A stretch of 62,357 nt of DNA, taken from Novosphingobium sp. B 225 (GTDB taxonomy: Bacteria > Pseudomonadota > Alphaproteobacteria > Sphingomonadales > Sphingomonadaceae). The notes under the pieces are model-generated. The model ran no database searches and had not been told where the DNA came from. It was given only the letters and a program-made list of their open reading frames with translations. The stretch spans positions 1 through 62,357 of the forward strand of contig NZ_MWLM01000056.1 in the NCBI RefSeq assembly GCF_002198665.1. Direction: 5' to 3'. A program made the position numbers and the translations under genes. Shown here piece after piece: positions 30,619 to 38,021 of the stretch (positions are counted from its first letter, which is position 1; each line of letters starts with the position of its first letter).

Positions 30619-31539
30619 TCATCCGGCGGCGGAAAGGCGCGCGAGCTGCTCCTCTGTCAGTACCAGATCGGCTGCTCCTGCCAGTTCGCGCAGTTGCCCG
30701 GCCGAGGTCGCACTGGCGATCGGTGCGCCGATCCCCGGCTGCACCCGCAGCCAGGCGAGCGCGATCTGCGCGTGGGTGGCACCGGTTTCGCGGACCACAT
30801 CGTCCATCACCGCCAGCATCGGCGCGCCTTTGGTCAGGAGATCGCCCATCCGCGCGCCGCGCATTGATTTGCCCAGATCCGCCTCGGTCCGATACTTGCC
30901 GGTCAGGAAGCCCGAGGCGAGGCCGAAGAACGGCAACATGGCGATCCCGCGCGAGGTGCACAGCGCTTGCAGGTCAGGCCCATAGGCCGCCCGCGCGACC
31001 AGGTTATATTCGTTCTGCAGCACGCTGAACGCCATCACGCCTTGCGCATCAGCCGCAGCGAGCGCCTCGGTCAGCCGCGCGGCGTTGAAGTTCGACGCGC
31101 CGAGCGCACGCACTTTGCCGGTCTTTGCCGCTCCGCCAAACGCCGCGACAATGTCTGCCATCGCCAGTTCCTCGTAATCGCGGTGCGCGTAATAGAGGTC
31201 GACATAGTCGGTCTGCATCCGCTCAAGTGAGGCATCGAGCGAGGCCAGCACGCGGGCCGGTTCATACAGTTCCTTGCCGCCCAGCATCCCGGTCTTGGTG
31301 TGGAGCTTCATGTCGGCGCGCTTGCCGCTGGCGGCAAACCATTTGCCCAGCATCGTCTCGCTCTCGCCGCCCTTGTGGCCGGGCACCCAGGCCGAATAGA
31401 CGTCCGCCGTATCGATCATCCGCCCGCCTGCAGCGTAAAAGGCGTCGAGTACGGCAAAGCTGGCATCCTGATCGGCAGTCATGCCGAACACGTTGCCGCC
31501 GAGGACGAGGGGGAGGCCGGCGATCGCTGGATGAGTCAT
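30619..31539 (-). CDS. Aldo/keto reductase
   Basis: NADPH-dependent reductase, 306 aa, of the YajO/AKR11-12-like branch. Asp and Tyr of the tetrad are in [11 protein letters not shown], Lys in LHTKTGML, His in [10 protein letters not shown] cofactor block ([16 protein letters not shown]) is near the end. ATG 31539 overlaps the ribH stop by 4 bases (ATGA), so it is read from the riboflavin transcript. Whether it acts in flavin metabolism is unknown. Confidence 0.9.
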   Translation of the reverse strand: MTHPAIAGLPLVLGGNVFGMTADQDASFAVLDAFYAAGGRMIDTADVYSAWVPGHKGGESETMLGKWFAASGKRADMKLHTKTGMLGGKELYEPARVLASLDASLERMQTDYVDLYYAHRDYEELAMADIVAAFGGAAKTGKVRALGASNFNAARLTEALAAADAQGVMAFSVLQNEYNLVARAAYGPDLQALCTSRGIAMLPFFGLASGFLTGKYRTEADLGKSMRGARMGDLLTKGAPMLAVMDDVVRETGATHAQIALAWLRVQPGIGAPIASATSAGQLRELAGAADLVLTEEQLARLSAAG

Positions 31540-31955
31540 GCAAACTTCTCCTTCAGCGCCAGCAGCGCCATCGCTGCCTTGGCCGCTTCACCGCCCTTGT
31601 CTTTCTGCTGCGGGTCGGCGCGGACCAGGGCTTGCTCCTCATTCTCGACTGTCAGGATGCCGTTGCCGATCGGCATGCCGTCCATGGTCAGCGCCATGAT
31701 CCCGCGCGCGCTTTCGCCTGCGACGATTTCGAAGTGATAGGTTTCGCCCCGGATCACCACGCCGATCCCGACGAAGCCGTCATAGGCGCCGCTCTGTTCC
31801 GCCAGCGCGATCGCGCCGGGCACTTCCAGCGCGCCGGGGACGGTGAGGACTTCGACCTGGTGGCCCGCGGCTTTCAGAGCGGCCGAAGCGCCCGCGACCA
31901 GCATGTCGTTGAGATGGTCATAGAAACGCGCTTCAACGATCAGGAATTTCGCCAT
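31536..31955 (-). CDS. ribH: 6,7-dimethyl-8-ribityllumazine synthase
   Basis: Penultimate step of riboflavin synthesis. The protein is 139 aa, a short but normal alphaproteobacterial form. Blocks: [34 protein letters not shown] and [15 protein letters not shown], whose His is the catalytic base. ATG 31955 (MAKFLIV) is 1 base from the ribB stop. Lies between ribB and the aldo/keto reductase in one operon. Confidence 0.96.
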   Translation of the reverse strand: MAKFLIVEARFYDHLNDMLVAGASAALKAAGHQVEVLTVPGALEVPGAIALAEQSGAYDGFVGIGVVIRGETYHFEIVAGESARGIMALTMDGMPIGNGILTVENEEQALVRADPQQKDKGGEAAKAAMALLALKEKFA

Positions 31956-31956
31956 G

Positions 31957-33228
31957 TCAGTTCTCCGGGATCGGCCGTTCGCCGACAATGTTGATGCCGT
32001 GGCCTTCGATGGCGACGATGTTGCGGTGGGAATTGGTGAGCAGGATCATGTCGTGCACGCCAAGATCAGTCAGGATCTGTGCGCCCAGGCCGTAGCTGCG
32101 CAAGTCCATCGCCGGACCGTCGCGGCCGCCGACTTCGGCGCTGAGCTCGCCCGGCGTGGTCGGCATCAGCAACACGATCACGCCTGTGCCGGCCTTGCCA
32201 ATCTCGGCCATGGCGCGCTGCAGCACCCGTTTGCGCGGGCCGGGTTGGCCCAGCACGTCGGAAAAGATCGAGATCCCGTGCATCCGCACCAAGGTGGGTT
32301 CGCCGGGCACGACATGGCCCTTTTGCAGCGCGATGTGGACGGTGCCGTCAACCTTGTTGCGATAGGTCTTGGCGATCCAGTCCCCGCCGTAATCTGAGGT
32401 AAACGGGGCCTGCGACACGCATTCGACCAGATGGTCGTGCTTGCGGCGGTATTCGATCAGGTCGCGGATCGTGCCCATTTTCAACCCGTGGCGGCGCGCG
32501 AAGGGGACCAGATCGTCCATCCGGGCCATGGTCCCGTCCTCGTTCATGATCTCGCAGATCACGCCCGAAGGGTTGAGCCCGGCCAGCCGCGAAATATCGA
32601 CCGAAGCCTCGGTATGCCCGGCGCGGACCAGCACCCCGCCATCGCGCGCGATCAGCGGGAAAACGTGGCCGGGGGTGACAATATCGTCGCGGGTCTTGCC
32701 GGCATCGATCGCCACGGCAACGGTGCGGGCGCGGTCTCCGGCGGAAATCCCGGTGGTCACCCCTTCGCGCGCTTCGATTGATACGGTGAAGGCGGTTTCG
32801 TGGCGGGTGCCGTTCATCCGGCTCATCAGTTCCAGCCCCAGCTGCTCGGTGCGCTGCTGGGTCAGGGTCAGGCAGATCAGCCCGCGGCCATAAGTCGCCA
32901 TGAAGTTGACTGCATCGGGGGTGGCCATCTGCGCGGGGATCACCAGATCGCCCTCGTTCTCGCGGTCCTCGTCATCGACCAGGATGAACATCCGGCCGTT
33001 GCGGGCTTCCTCGATGATCTCCTCGATCCCGACCAGAACCGGGGCCTCATCGCTGTCCCACAGGAACATTTCCAGCTTGCGCAAAGTATCGGCGGTGGGG
33101 TTCCAGCCGTCCTCGGTGCAATCGCGCAGAGTGTTGGCGTGCAGCCCGGCTGCCCGCGCCAATCCTGCCCGCGACATGCCGCCATCGGTAACGAGACGGC
33201 GGACCTTTTCGATGATGTTGGTGCTCAT
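31957..33228 (-). CDS. ribB: 3,4-dihydroxy-2-butanone-4-phosphate synthase with N-terminal HTH and degenerate RibA domain
   Basis: 423 aa in three parts. Residues about 8-55 form a helix-turn-helix ([20 protein letters not shown]). Residues about 65-270 are the RibB synthase with the acidic signature [11 protein letters not shown] (85-95) and TGISAGDRA. Residues about 275-423 are GTP-cyclohydrolase-II-like but lack the three zinc cysteines and the RQEGRG loop ([15 protein letters not shown] instead), so this half is probably inactive. The ATG at 33228 is 11 bases from the first of two operator-like palindromes, suggesting autoregulation by its own HTH. Confidence 0.93.
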   Translation of the reverse strand: MSTNIIEKVRRLVTDGGMSRAGLARAAGLHANTLRDCTEDGWNPTADTLRKLEMFLWDSDEAPVLVGIEEIIEEARNGRMFILVDDEDRENEGDLVIPAQMATPDAVNFMATYGRGLICLTLTQQRTEQLGLELMSRMNGTRHETAFTVSIEAREGVTTGISAGDRARTVAVAIDAGKTRDDIVTPGHVFPLIARDGGVLVRAGHTEASVDISRLAGLNPSGVICEIMNEDGTMARMDDLVPFARRHGLKMGTIRDLIEYRRKHDHLVECVSQAPFTSDYGGDWIAKTYRNKVDGTVHIALQKGHVVPGEPTLVRMHGISIFSDVLGQPGPRKRVLQRAMAEIGKAGTGVIVLLMPTTPGELSAEVGGRDGPAMDLRSYGLGAQILTDLGVHDMILLTNSHRNIVAIEGHGINIVGERPIPEN

Positions 33229-33239
33229 GACTCGGGAAT

Positions 33240-33257
33240 ATCACACTAGAGTGTGAT
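33240..33257. promoter_or_regulatory. Operator-like palindrome 1 upstream of ribB
   Basis: ATCACACT-AG-AGTGTGAT: 8-base perfect arms around AG. It lies 11 bases from the ribB start codon, in the 57-base gap behind the enoyl-CoA hydratase gene. Confidence 0.75.
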
Positions 33258-33267
33258 TTCAAGGGAC

Positions 33268-33285
33268 ATCACATTGCAATGTGAT
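33268..33285. promoter_or_regulatory. Operator-like palindrome 2 upstream of ribB
   Basis: ATCACATTGCAATGTGAT is an 18-base perfect palindrome sharing the ATCACA/TGTGAT arms of palindrome 1. The centres are 28 bases apart. It ends one base before the hydratase stop codon. Confidence 0.75.
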
Positions 33286-34092
33286 TCAATCCCCCTTGAA
33301 TACCGGGGTGCGCTTTTCCAGGAAGGCGTCGACCGCTTCGTTGTGGTCCTGCGTGGCGTGGGCCACGGCCTGCATCGCGGCGGACATTTCGAGCACGGTG
33401 GCCAGATCACTGCGGCGCGCTTCCCACAGCAAGCGCTTGGTCATCCGCACCGCAAACGGCGGGTTGGCAGCGACTTTGGCGGCAAGCGCGCGGGCGGCGT
33501 CCATCAGTTCGGTATCTGGCACGACCTTGCTGACCAGCCCGCAGGCGAGCGCTTCGGCGGCGCCAATCGTGTCCCCGGTCAGCGACATTTCCGCCGCTTT
33601 GGAAAAGCCGATCACGCGCTGCAGCAACCAGGCCCCGCCATCGCCGGGGATGATCCCCAGCTTGACGAAGCTCTCCGCGAACTTGGCGCTTTCGCCCGCG
33701 ATGCGCAGGTCGCACATGCAGGTCAGATCCAGCCCCGCGCCGATCGCCGGGCCGTTGACCGCCGCGATCACCGGCACTTCCAGCGCCGCGAAGGCGAGTG
33801 GGAGGAGCTGGATTCCGCGCTTGTAATTGCCGCGCGTGCGGGCCGGCAGCCCGGCGTTAAGCCCGCCGCCGCCTGGCTTCATCGCGTTGATATTCCCGCC
33901 CGATGAAAACGCCTTGCCCGCCCCCGTCAGGATCGCCACCCTGGCGCTGGCATCGTGCTCCAGCCGGTCAAGCGCGGCAAGCAGGGCCTGGACGACTTCG
34001 TGGTCCGAAATCGGATTGCGCATTTCCGGGCGGTTGAGCGTGATTGTGACAATGCCCTGAGCATCGGCTTCGTACAGAACGGGGCTATCCAT
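33286..34092 (-). CDS. Enoyl-CoA hydratase/isomerase family protein
   Basis: 268-aa crotonase-fold enzyme, probably acting on an acyl-CoA in fatty-acid or aromatic degradation. The oxyanion-hole loops are GKAFSSGGNINAM and NGPAIGAGLDLTCMCD. The region FVKLGIIPGDGGAWLLQRVIG has Gly/Asp where classic hydratases carry the second catalytic Glu, so the exact reaction is uncertain. The ATG at 34092 lies 49 bases after the HupE-like gene. Its stop is against the ribB palindromes. Confidence 0.88.
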   Translation of the reverse strand: MDSPVLYEADAQGIVTITLNRPEMRNPISDHEVVQALLAALDRLEHDASARVAILTGAGKAFSSGGNINAMKPGGGGLNAGLPARTRGNYKRGIQLLPLAFAALEVPVIAAVNGPAIGAGLDLTCMCDLRIAGESAKFAESFVKLGIIPGDGGAWLLQRVIGFSKAAEMSLTGDTIGAAEALACGLVSKVVPDTELMDAARALAAKVAANPPFAVRMTKRLLWEARRSDLATVLEMSAAMQAVAHATQDHNEAVDAFLEKRTPVFKGD

Positions 34093-34141
34093 GGGGCAAA
34101 ATCCTTATCCTATGGCATGGCCCATAAGGCCAAGCTGCGGG

Positions 34142-35125
34142 TCAAGGCAACAGGCGTTGGAGGAACCAGAAGCTGGCGGTGATCCCGATGGCATAGGTCG
34201 CGGTGACCACCGCCAGACGCTGGCGGGCTGGGGCAAACCGGCGCAGCGCGGCGAGCACCGCCAGGCACACGGCAACGATCACCAGCTGGCCGAGTTCAAC
34301 CCCGACGTTGAAGGTAAACAGCGCCATCGGCACGTCGCTTTCAGGCAAGCCAATCTCGCGCAGGGCCCCGGCGAAACCGAAACCGTGGAGCAGCCCAAAC
34401 AGGAACGCGACCACCCATGGAATCCGCTCGGACAGGCGCGGCGCGCCGGGTTGCTGCTTCACGATTTCCACTGCGAGAAATATGATCGACAGCGCGATCA
34501 AGGCTTCGACCGGGGCCTGGGCAAGGCCGATCAGGCCGAGCGTTGATCCGATCAGGGTAATCGAATGCGCCACGGTAAAGGCCGTCGCCGCGCGCACCAC
34601 CACCCAAAGGTTGCCGAGCAGCAGCACCAGCGCGACCACGAACAGCAAGTGATCGTAACCGGCCAGGATATGTTCCACCCCCAGCACCAGATAGGTCTGC
34701 GCGACCTGCCAGCGGCCCTGCTTGGCGGTGACGGTGATCATCGGCCGGTCCTGCGTCAGCCGCTCGGCCTGAACCGGTCGGCCCAAAGGGGCAACGCGCA
34801 GCAGGGCGTCGGTATAGCCGCTCTCCAGCCCGGCCAGACCGACTTGCTGGCCTTCAATCGGTCCGCGGCAGGTGAACAGGCCGGTGGCGATCACCGAACC
34901 GCCGTCAAGCCGGGTGTTGCCGGGGGTCAGCGTGCAGAACTTCGGCATAGCGGGCCGCGCACGGGTGGCAACGCCGCCCAGGATCGGGGCTTTCCACACC
35001 ATCTTCCAGTGCTGCGCGTCCTGCTGGGTCAGTTCCAGATAGCCAGGGCGCAGTTCGTCCGCGCGGGCGGGGGCGCTGCCCAGCAGCAGCAGGGCCAGCA
35101 GCAGCAAGACGGCACGCAAGTTCAT
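34142..35125 (-). CDS. HupE/UreJ-type membrane protein
   Basis: 327 aa. A signal peptide (MNLRAVLLLLALLLLGSAPA, cleavage after RADE region) precedes a periplasmic domain of about 120 residues. The C-terminal part has about six to seven membrane spans with the HupE/UreJ_2 metal-like motifs GVEHILAGYDHLLFV, FTVAHSITL and LLHGFGFAGAL. Relatives are proposed nickel/cobalt permeases, but this long form accompanies DUF3604 genes, not hydrogenase or urease. ATG overlaps the parvulin stop by 4 bases. Confidence 0.82.
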   Translation of the reverse strand: MNLRAVLLLLALLLLGSAPARADELRPGYLELTQQDAQHWKMVWKAPILGGVATRARPAMPKFCTLTPGNTRLDGGSVIATGLFTCRGPIEGQQVGLAGLESGYTDALLRVAPLGRPVQAERLTQDRPMITVTAKQGRWQVAQTYLVLGVEHILAGYDHLLFVVALVLLLGNLWVVVRAATAFTVAHSITLIGSTLGLIGLAQAPVEALIALSIIFLAVEIVKQQPGAPRLSERIPWVVAFLFGLLHGFGFAGALREIGLPESDVPMALFTFNVGVELGQLVIVAVCLAVLAALRRFAPARQRLAVVTATYAIGITASFWFLQRLLP

Positions 35126-35955
35126 TTCGGCTGCTCGATCACCACGTCGTAATTGGCCAGCACCTTGCGATAGGCCGCTTCCTCGGCGCGCTGGCGGGCA
35201 GAGTTGTGCCAGTCATTGGTGACCTGCTGGCGCACTTTTTCCAGTTCGGGCCTGGCCGGGTTTGAGCGCGCCGCGACGCGAACCACGTGCAGGCCCAGCC
35301 CAGATGAAACCGGCCCGGTCCATTGCCCCAGCGGCAGGCCGAGCAGGCTATCGGCAAACGGGCCGCCGAACACCGCCGCCACGTCGCTCGCTGCGTTCTG
35401 GCTATAGTTTGACGGGATCGGCGCGGGCTGGGCAAAGCGGTCAGCGGATTGTCCGGCCTGCAGCAGCTTCAGCGCCTCTGCCGCCTTGGCCCGCGCGGCA
35501 GGGCTTTCTGCGCCAAGATAGAGCTGGTCAAAGCTGTAGGTTACCTCTGCCGCATAGCGCGCCGGGTCCTTGTCGATCAGCTTTTGCAGCTCTGCATCGC
35601 TGGGGGTCGCGGCTTCGACATCGCTGGTGGCCAGCGCCAGCATCTTGTTGCGCATCCGCCGCATCACCACCTCGTCATCCTGATCGAGGCCGAGGCTCAG
35701 CGCCTCGCGGTAATAGACCTGATCGCGGACATATTCGGCGATCAGCCCGTCCAGTTCCTCTTGGCTGGGCGCACGGCGAAAACTTTCGGTCCAGCGATTT
35801 GCCAACCGCGAAACCAGCGCTTCGTTGACCACGATCCGCCGTTCGCCCAGATCCGGCGCACGGCCAGACATCAGCGCAAACACCAGCGCTCCTGCGATCA
35901 GGAAATGCACGATCGGTTCGCGCAGCAGATGTGCCGCGCCATTACGCCAGTTCAC
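35122..35955 (-). CDS. Membrane-anchored parvulin-type peptidyl-prolyl isomerase
   Basis: 277 aa from GTG 35955. One N-terminal membrane anchor (about 15-31, IVHFLIAGALVFALMSG), then a SurA/PpiC-like chaperone helical domain (SQEELDGLIAEYVRDQVYYREAL). A parvulin-like domain follows (AEVTYSFDQLYLGAESPAA ... GLPLGQWTGPVSSGLGLHVVRV). Predicted to face the periplasm and fold envelope proteins. Coupled to the HupE-like gene; the DUF3604 lipoproteins upstream are plausible clients. The gap to them carries a repeat pair. Confidence 0.82.
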   Translation of the reverse strand: MNWRNGAAHLLREPIVHFLIAGALVFALMSGRAPDLGERRIVVNEALVSRLANRWTESFRRAPSQEELDGLIAEYVRDQVYYREALSLGLDQDDEVVMRRMRNKMLALATSDVEAATPSDAELQKLIDKDPARYAAEVTYSFDQLYLGAESPAARAKAAEALKLLQAGQSADRFAQPAPIPSNYSQNAASDVAAVFGGPFADSLLGLPLGQWTGPVSSGLGLHVVRVAARSNPARPELEKVRQQVTNDWHNSARQRAEEAAYRKVLANYDVVIEQPK

Positions 35956-35990
35956 GTGTGTCCTTCCCGAGTCATATCAAACTCTTGCCC

Positions 35991-36055
35991 CGTTCGTGTC
36001 GAGCGAAGTCGAGACACCTGACACTGAGGTGCCTCGACTTCGCTCGAGACGAACG
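35991..36055. repeat. Inverted pair of the 27-bp repeat between the parvulin and DUF3604 genes
   Basis: A plus copy at 35991-36017 (exact) and a minus copy at 36029-36055 (two mismatches), with an 11-base spacer. Same head-to-head geometry as the pair at 1806-1871 but no longer a perfect palindrome, so this copy is older or decaying. Confidence 0.92.
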
Positions 36056-36096
36056 GGTGGGTTAGTTGCAATTCCATTGGAACGAACAGAGCTGGT

Positions 36097-37998
36097 TCAC
36101 CCCGGGTTGTACCAGATCGGCGAGGTATAGGCGCGTTCCTGGCCTTTGAGCGGCACTTCCGGCCCCAGTTGCAGCTTGAAGCGCACCTTGTCGAAATTAA
36201 CCCAGGTCGGGGTCGGGATTTCCAGCACGCGCAGGTAATAGAAGGCGCGCTGTCCCGCGTTGAATTCCGGATCGGCCCAAACCGTGGTCAGCGCGGGCGC
36301 GCCGATGGTGTTCTGATAGGTGGCATCGTCAGTGTTTACCGTATCGCCCACCGGGGTCAGCTTGCCGCCCGCCAGCTTGCGCGTATCGGCATTGGACCAG
36401 ACCACGTCGAACACCTTTTCATGGCTGTTTCCGGCCGCATCGACCCAGCCCTTGACCACTTGCACGCGGTCAAGGTTGGCGCCGATCGGGTCCTTCAGCG
36501 CCGAAATCAGAAAGCTTGGCCGCCCGCCCGGCGCGGCATCGAGCTGCCCGCCCATCGGCACCCCGTGGGCATAGGCCTGCCGCACCCAATCGCCTTTGAG
36601 GTCGCTGTCCTTGAAGGCCCAGCCGCCAAAGAAGCGCACAGTCATGCGCGGGCCGGTGGTGGCGTAAACCTCGCGCCGTTGCATCGCGTCCCAGATCGCG
36701 CTGCGGGTATTGGCCTTGGCCCAGACCGCAGCATAGCCGCTGGCGAGGTAGTTCCAGCCGAACCGTCCCTGACGGGTCCCCAGGTTCTGCGGTTCCATCG
36801 TCCGGCCGGGACGTGGTTCGACATTGGAATGCTTGCCGAAATAGTTGTCCTCATCGGCGGTGGCGAGGCCGGTGTGACTGTCGGTCGATCCGATCACGCC
36901 GAACTTGTACGGGTTCTCGCCCGTCTTCGCTTCGATCAGCAGGCCCCGCTTCAACGCTTCGCGGACATAGCTGCCAGTCTGCATTTCGGGCGTGGTCTTT
37001 TCGGTCATCATCAGATTGCCGAGTTCCCAACCCGCTGTGCCATAGCCAGCAAATTCATCGTTCGGCGACATGAAGGGATGAGCTTCGCTGTCACCTTTGA
37101 TCTGGGTAATTTCCACCACCGGTTCATGCGCCGCGCGGCGCTTGGCATAAGCTGCGCTCATCGGCCCGCCGTTCGGCTCGGTCAGCATGAACATCTGCCC
37201 GTTCGACATGTTCGAATTGTGCGGGATCGCCAGCACTTTGCCGCCAGTGTCTTTTTCATAGGCGTCCATATAGTCCCACAGCTTGTCAGGGGACGTCTGG
37301 CCGAACGAATCGATCGGGAACACCTTGCGCACTGTGTCTGCGCCATCGCGGAAAATAATGTTGCGATGCAGATTGTTACCGCCCTGCATCAAAGTATATT
37401 CGAACCCGAACAGGGCCGTAAACCGGCCCGGCGCGTTATAGCGATCAACGGTATTGATGTACTTGTTCCAGGTGGAACTGATCCGCTTGGCATTGCCATC
37501 GGGATTGATCAGCGATGGCGGCAAGGTGTTGTTCGCCTTGGCATCGATGATTTCCGCCACGGCCTTTTGGCTTTCGGCCTTGCCGGCGTGCATCATGTCA
37601 TACCAGCGCAGCATCAGCGGTTCGGTGATCATCAGGCGCGGGGCGTTGAACAGGTCCAGCATCGAACCCAGCCCGTCGGAGTGATCGGCCACGACCAGGA
37701 AATCGAGCGGTCGATCAAGCTTGGCCTTGATCCCGGTGGAGGAGGTGACCTGCTGCCCCTGGGCAAAGCGTAGCGCATCTTCGGGCGAGAGCCGCGCGCC
37801 AAACCCGAAGGCATCGGGCGAATTGGCTGTGTGCAGGTGGGTATCACCCCAATAGACCCGGTCTGGATAGTCCGCCAGCTTGATGTCTGCTTCGCTGACC
37901 TTTCCGAACAGCACGGTCCGCGCCTGTTCGCAGCCCGACAGCATCATCGCACTGCCCAGCAGCAGGGCAGCTGTCCATTTCGTCTTGCTCATTGCCAT
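36097..37998 (-). CDS. DUF3604 lipoprotein, PHP-like metallohydrolase (copy A)
   Basis: 633 aa. Lipobox MMLSGC with Cys23 predicts an outer- or inner-membrane lipoprotein. PHP-superfamily metal motifs appear in order: WGDTHLHTANS (His-x-His, about 50-60), VVADHSDG (about 101), IPHNSN (about 258) and GSTDSHTGLA (about 365). Substrate unknown; other DUF3604 proteins are annotated only as such. AGGGAG precedes ATG 37998, with another ATG two codons on. About 24 bases behind its tandem paralogue. Confidence 0.85.
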   Translation of the reverse strand: MAMSKTKWTAALLLGSAMMLSGCEQARTVLFGKVSEADIKLADYPDRVYWGDTHLHTANSPDAFGFGARLSPEDALRFAQGQQVTSSTGIKAKLDRPLDFLVVADHSDGLGSMLDLFNAPRLMITEPLMLRWYDMMHAGKAESQKAVAEIIDAKANNTLPPSLINPDGNAKRISSTWNKYINTVDRYNAPGRFTALFGFEYTLMQGGNNLHRNIIFRDGADTVRKVFPIDSFGQTSPDKLWDYMDAYEKDTGGKVLAIPHNSNMSNGQMFMLTEPNGGPMSAAYAKRRAAHEPVVEITQIKGDSEAHPFMSPNDEFAGYGTAGWELGNLMMTEKTTPEMQTGSYVREALKRGLLIEAKTGENPYKFGVIGSTDSHTGLATADEDNYFGKHSNVEPRPGRTMEPQNLGTRQGRFGWNYLASGYAAVWAKANTRSAIWDAMQRREVYATTGPRMTVRFFGGWAFKDSDLKGDWVRQAYAHGVPMGGQLDAAPGGRPSFLISALKDPIGANLDRVQVVKGWVDAAGNSHEKVFDVVWSNADTRKLAGGKLTPVGDTVNTDDATYQNTIGAPALTTVWADPEFNAGQRAFYYLRVLEIPTPTWVNFDKVRFKLQLGPEVPLKGQERAYTSPIWYNPG

Positions 37999-38021
37999 TA
38001 TGCTCCCTGTTTATCCCGGCT

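Noticed and set aside
31957..32460. Active bifunctional RibBA
   Set aside because: Zinc cysteines and the catalytic loop of GTP cyclohydrolase II are missing.
33229..33285. FMN riboswitch before ribB
   Set aside because: The 57-base gap is far too short and is filled by two simple palindromes.
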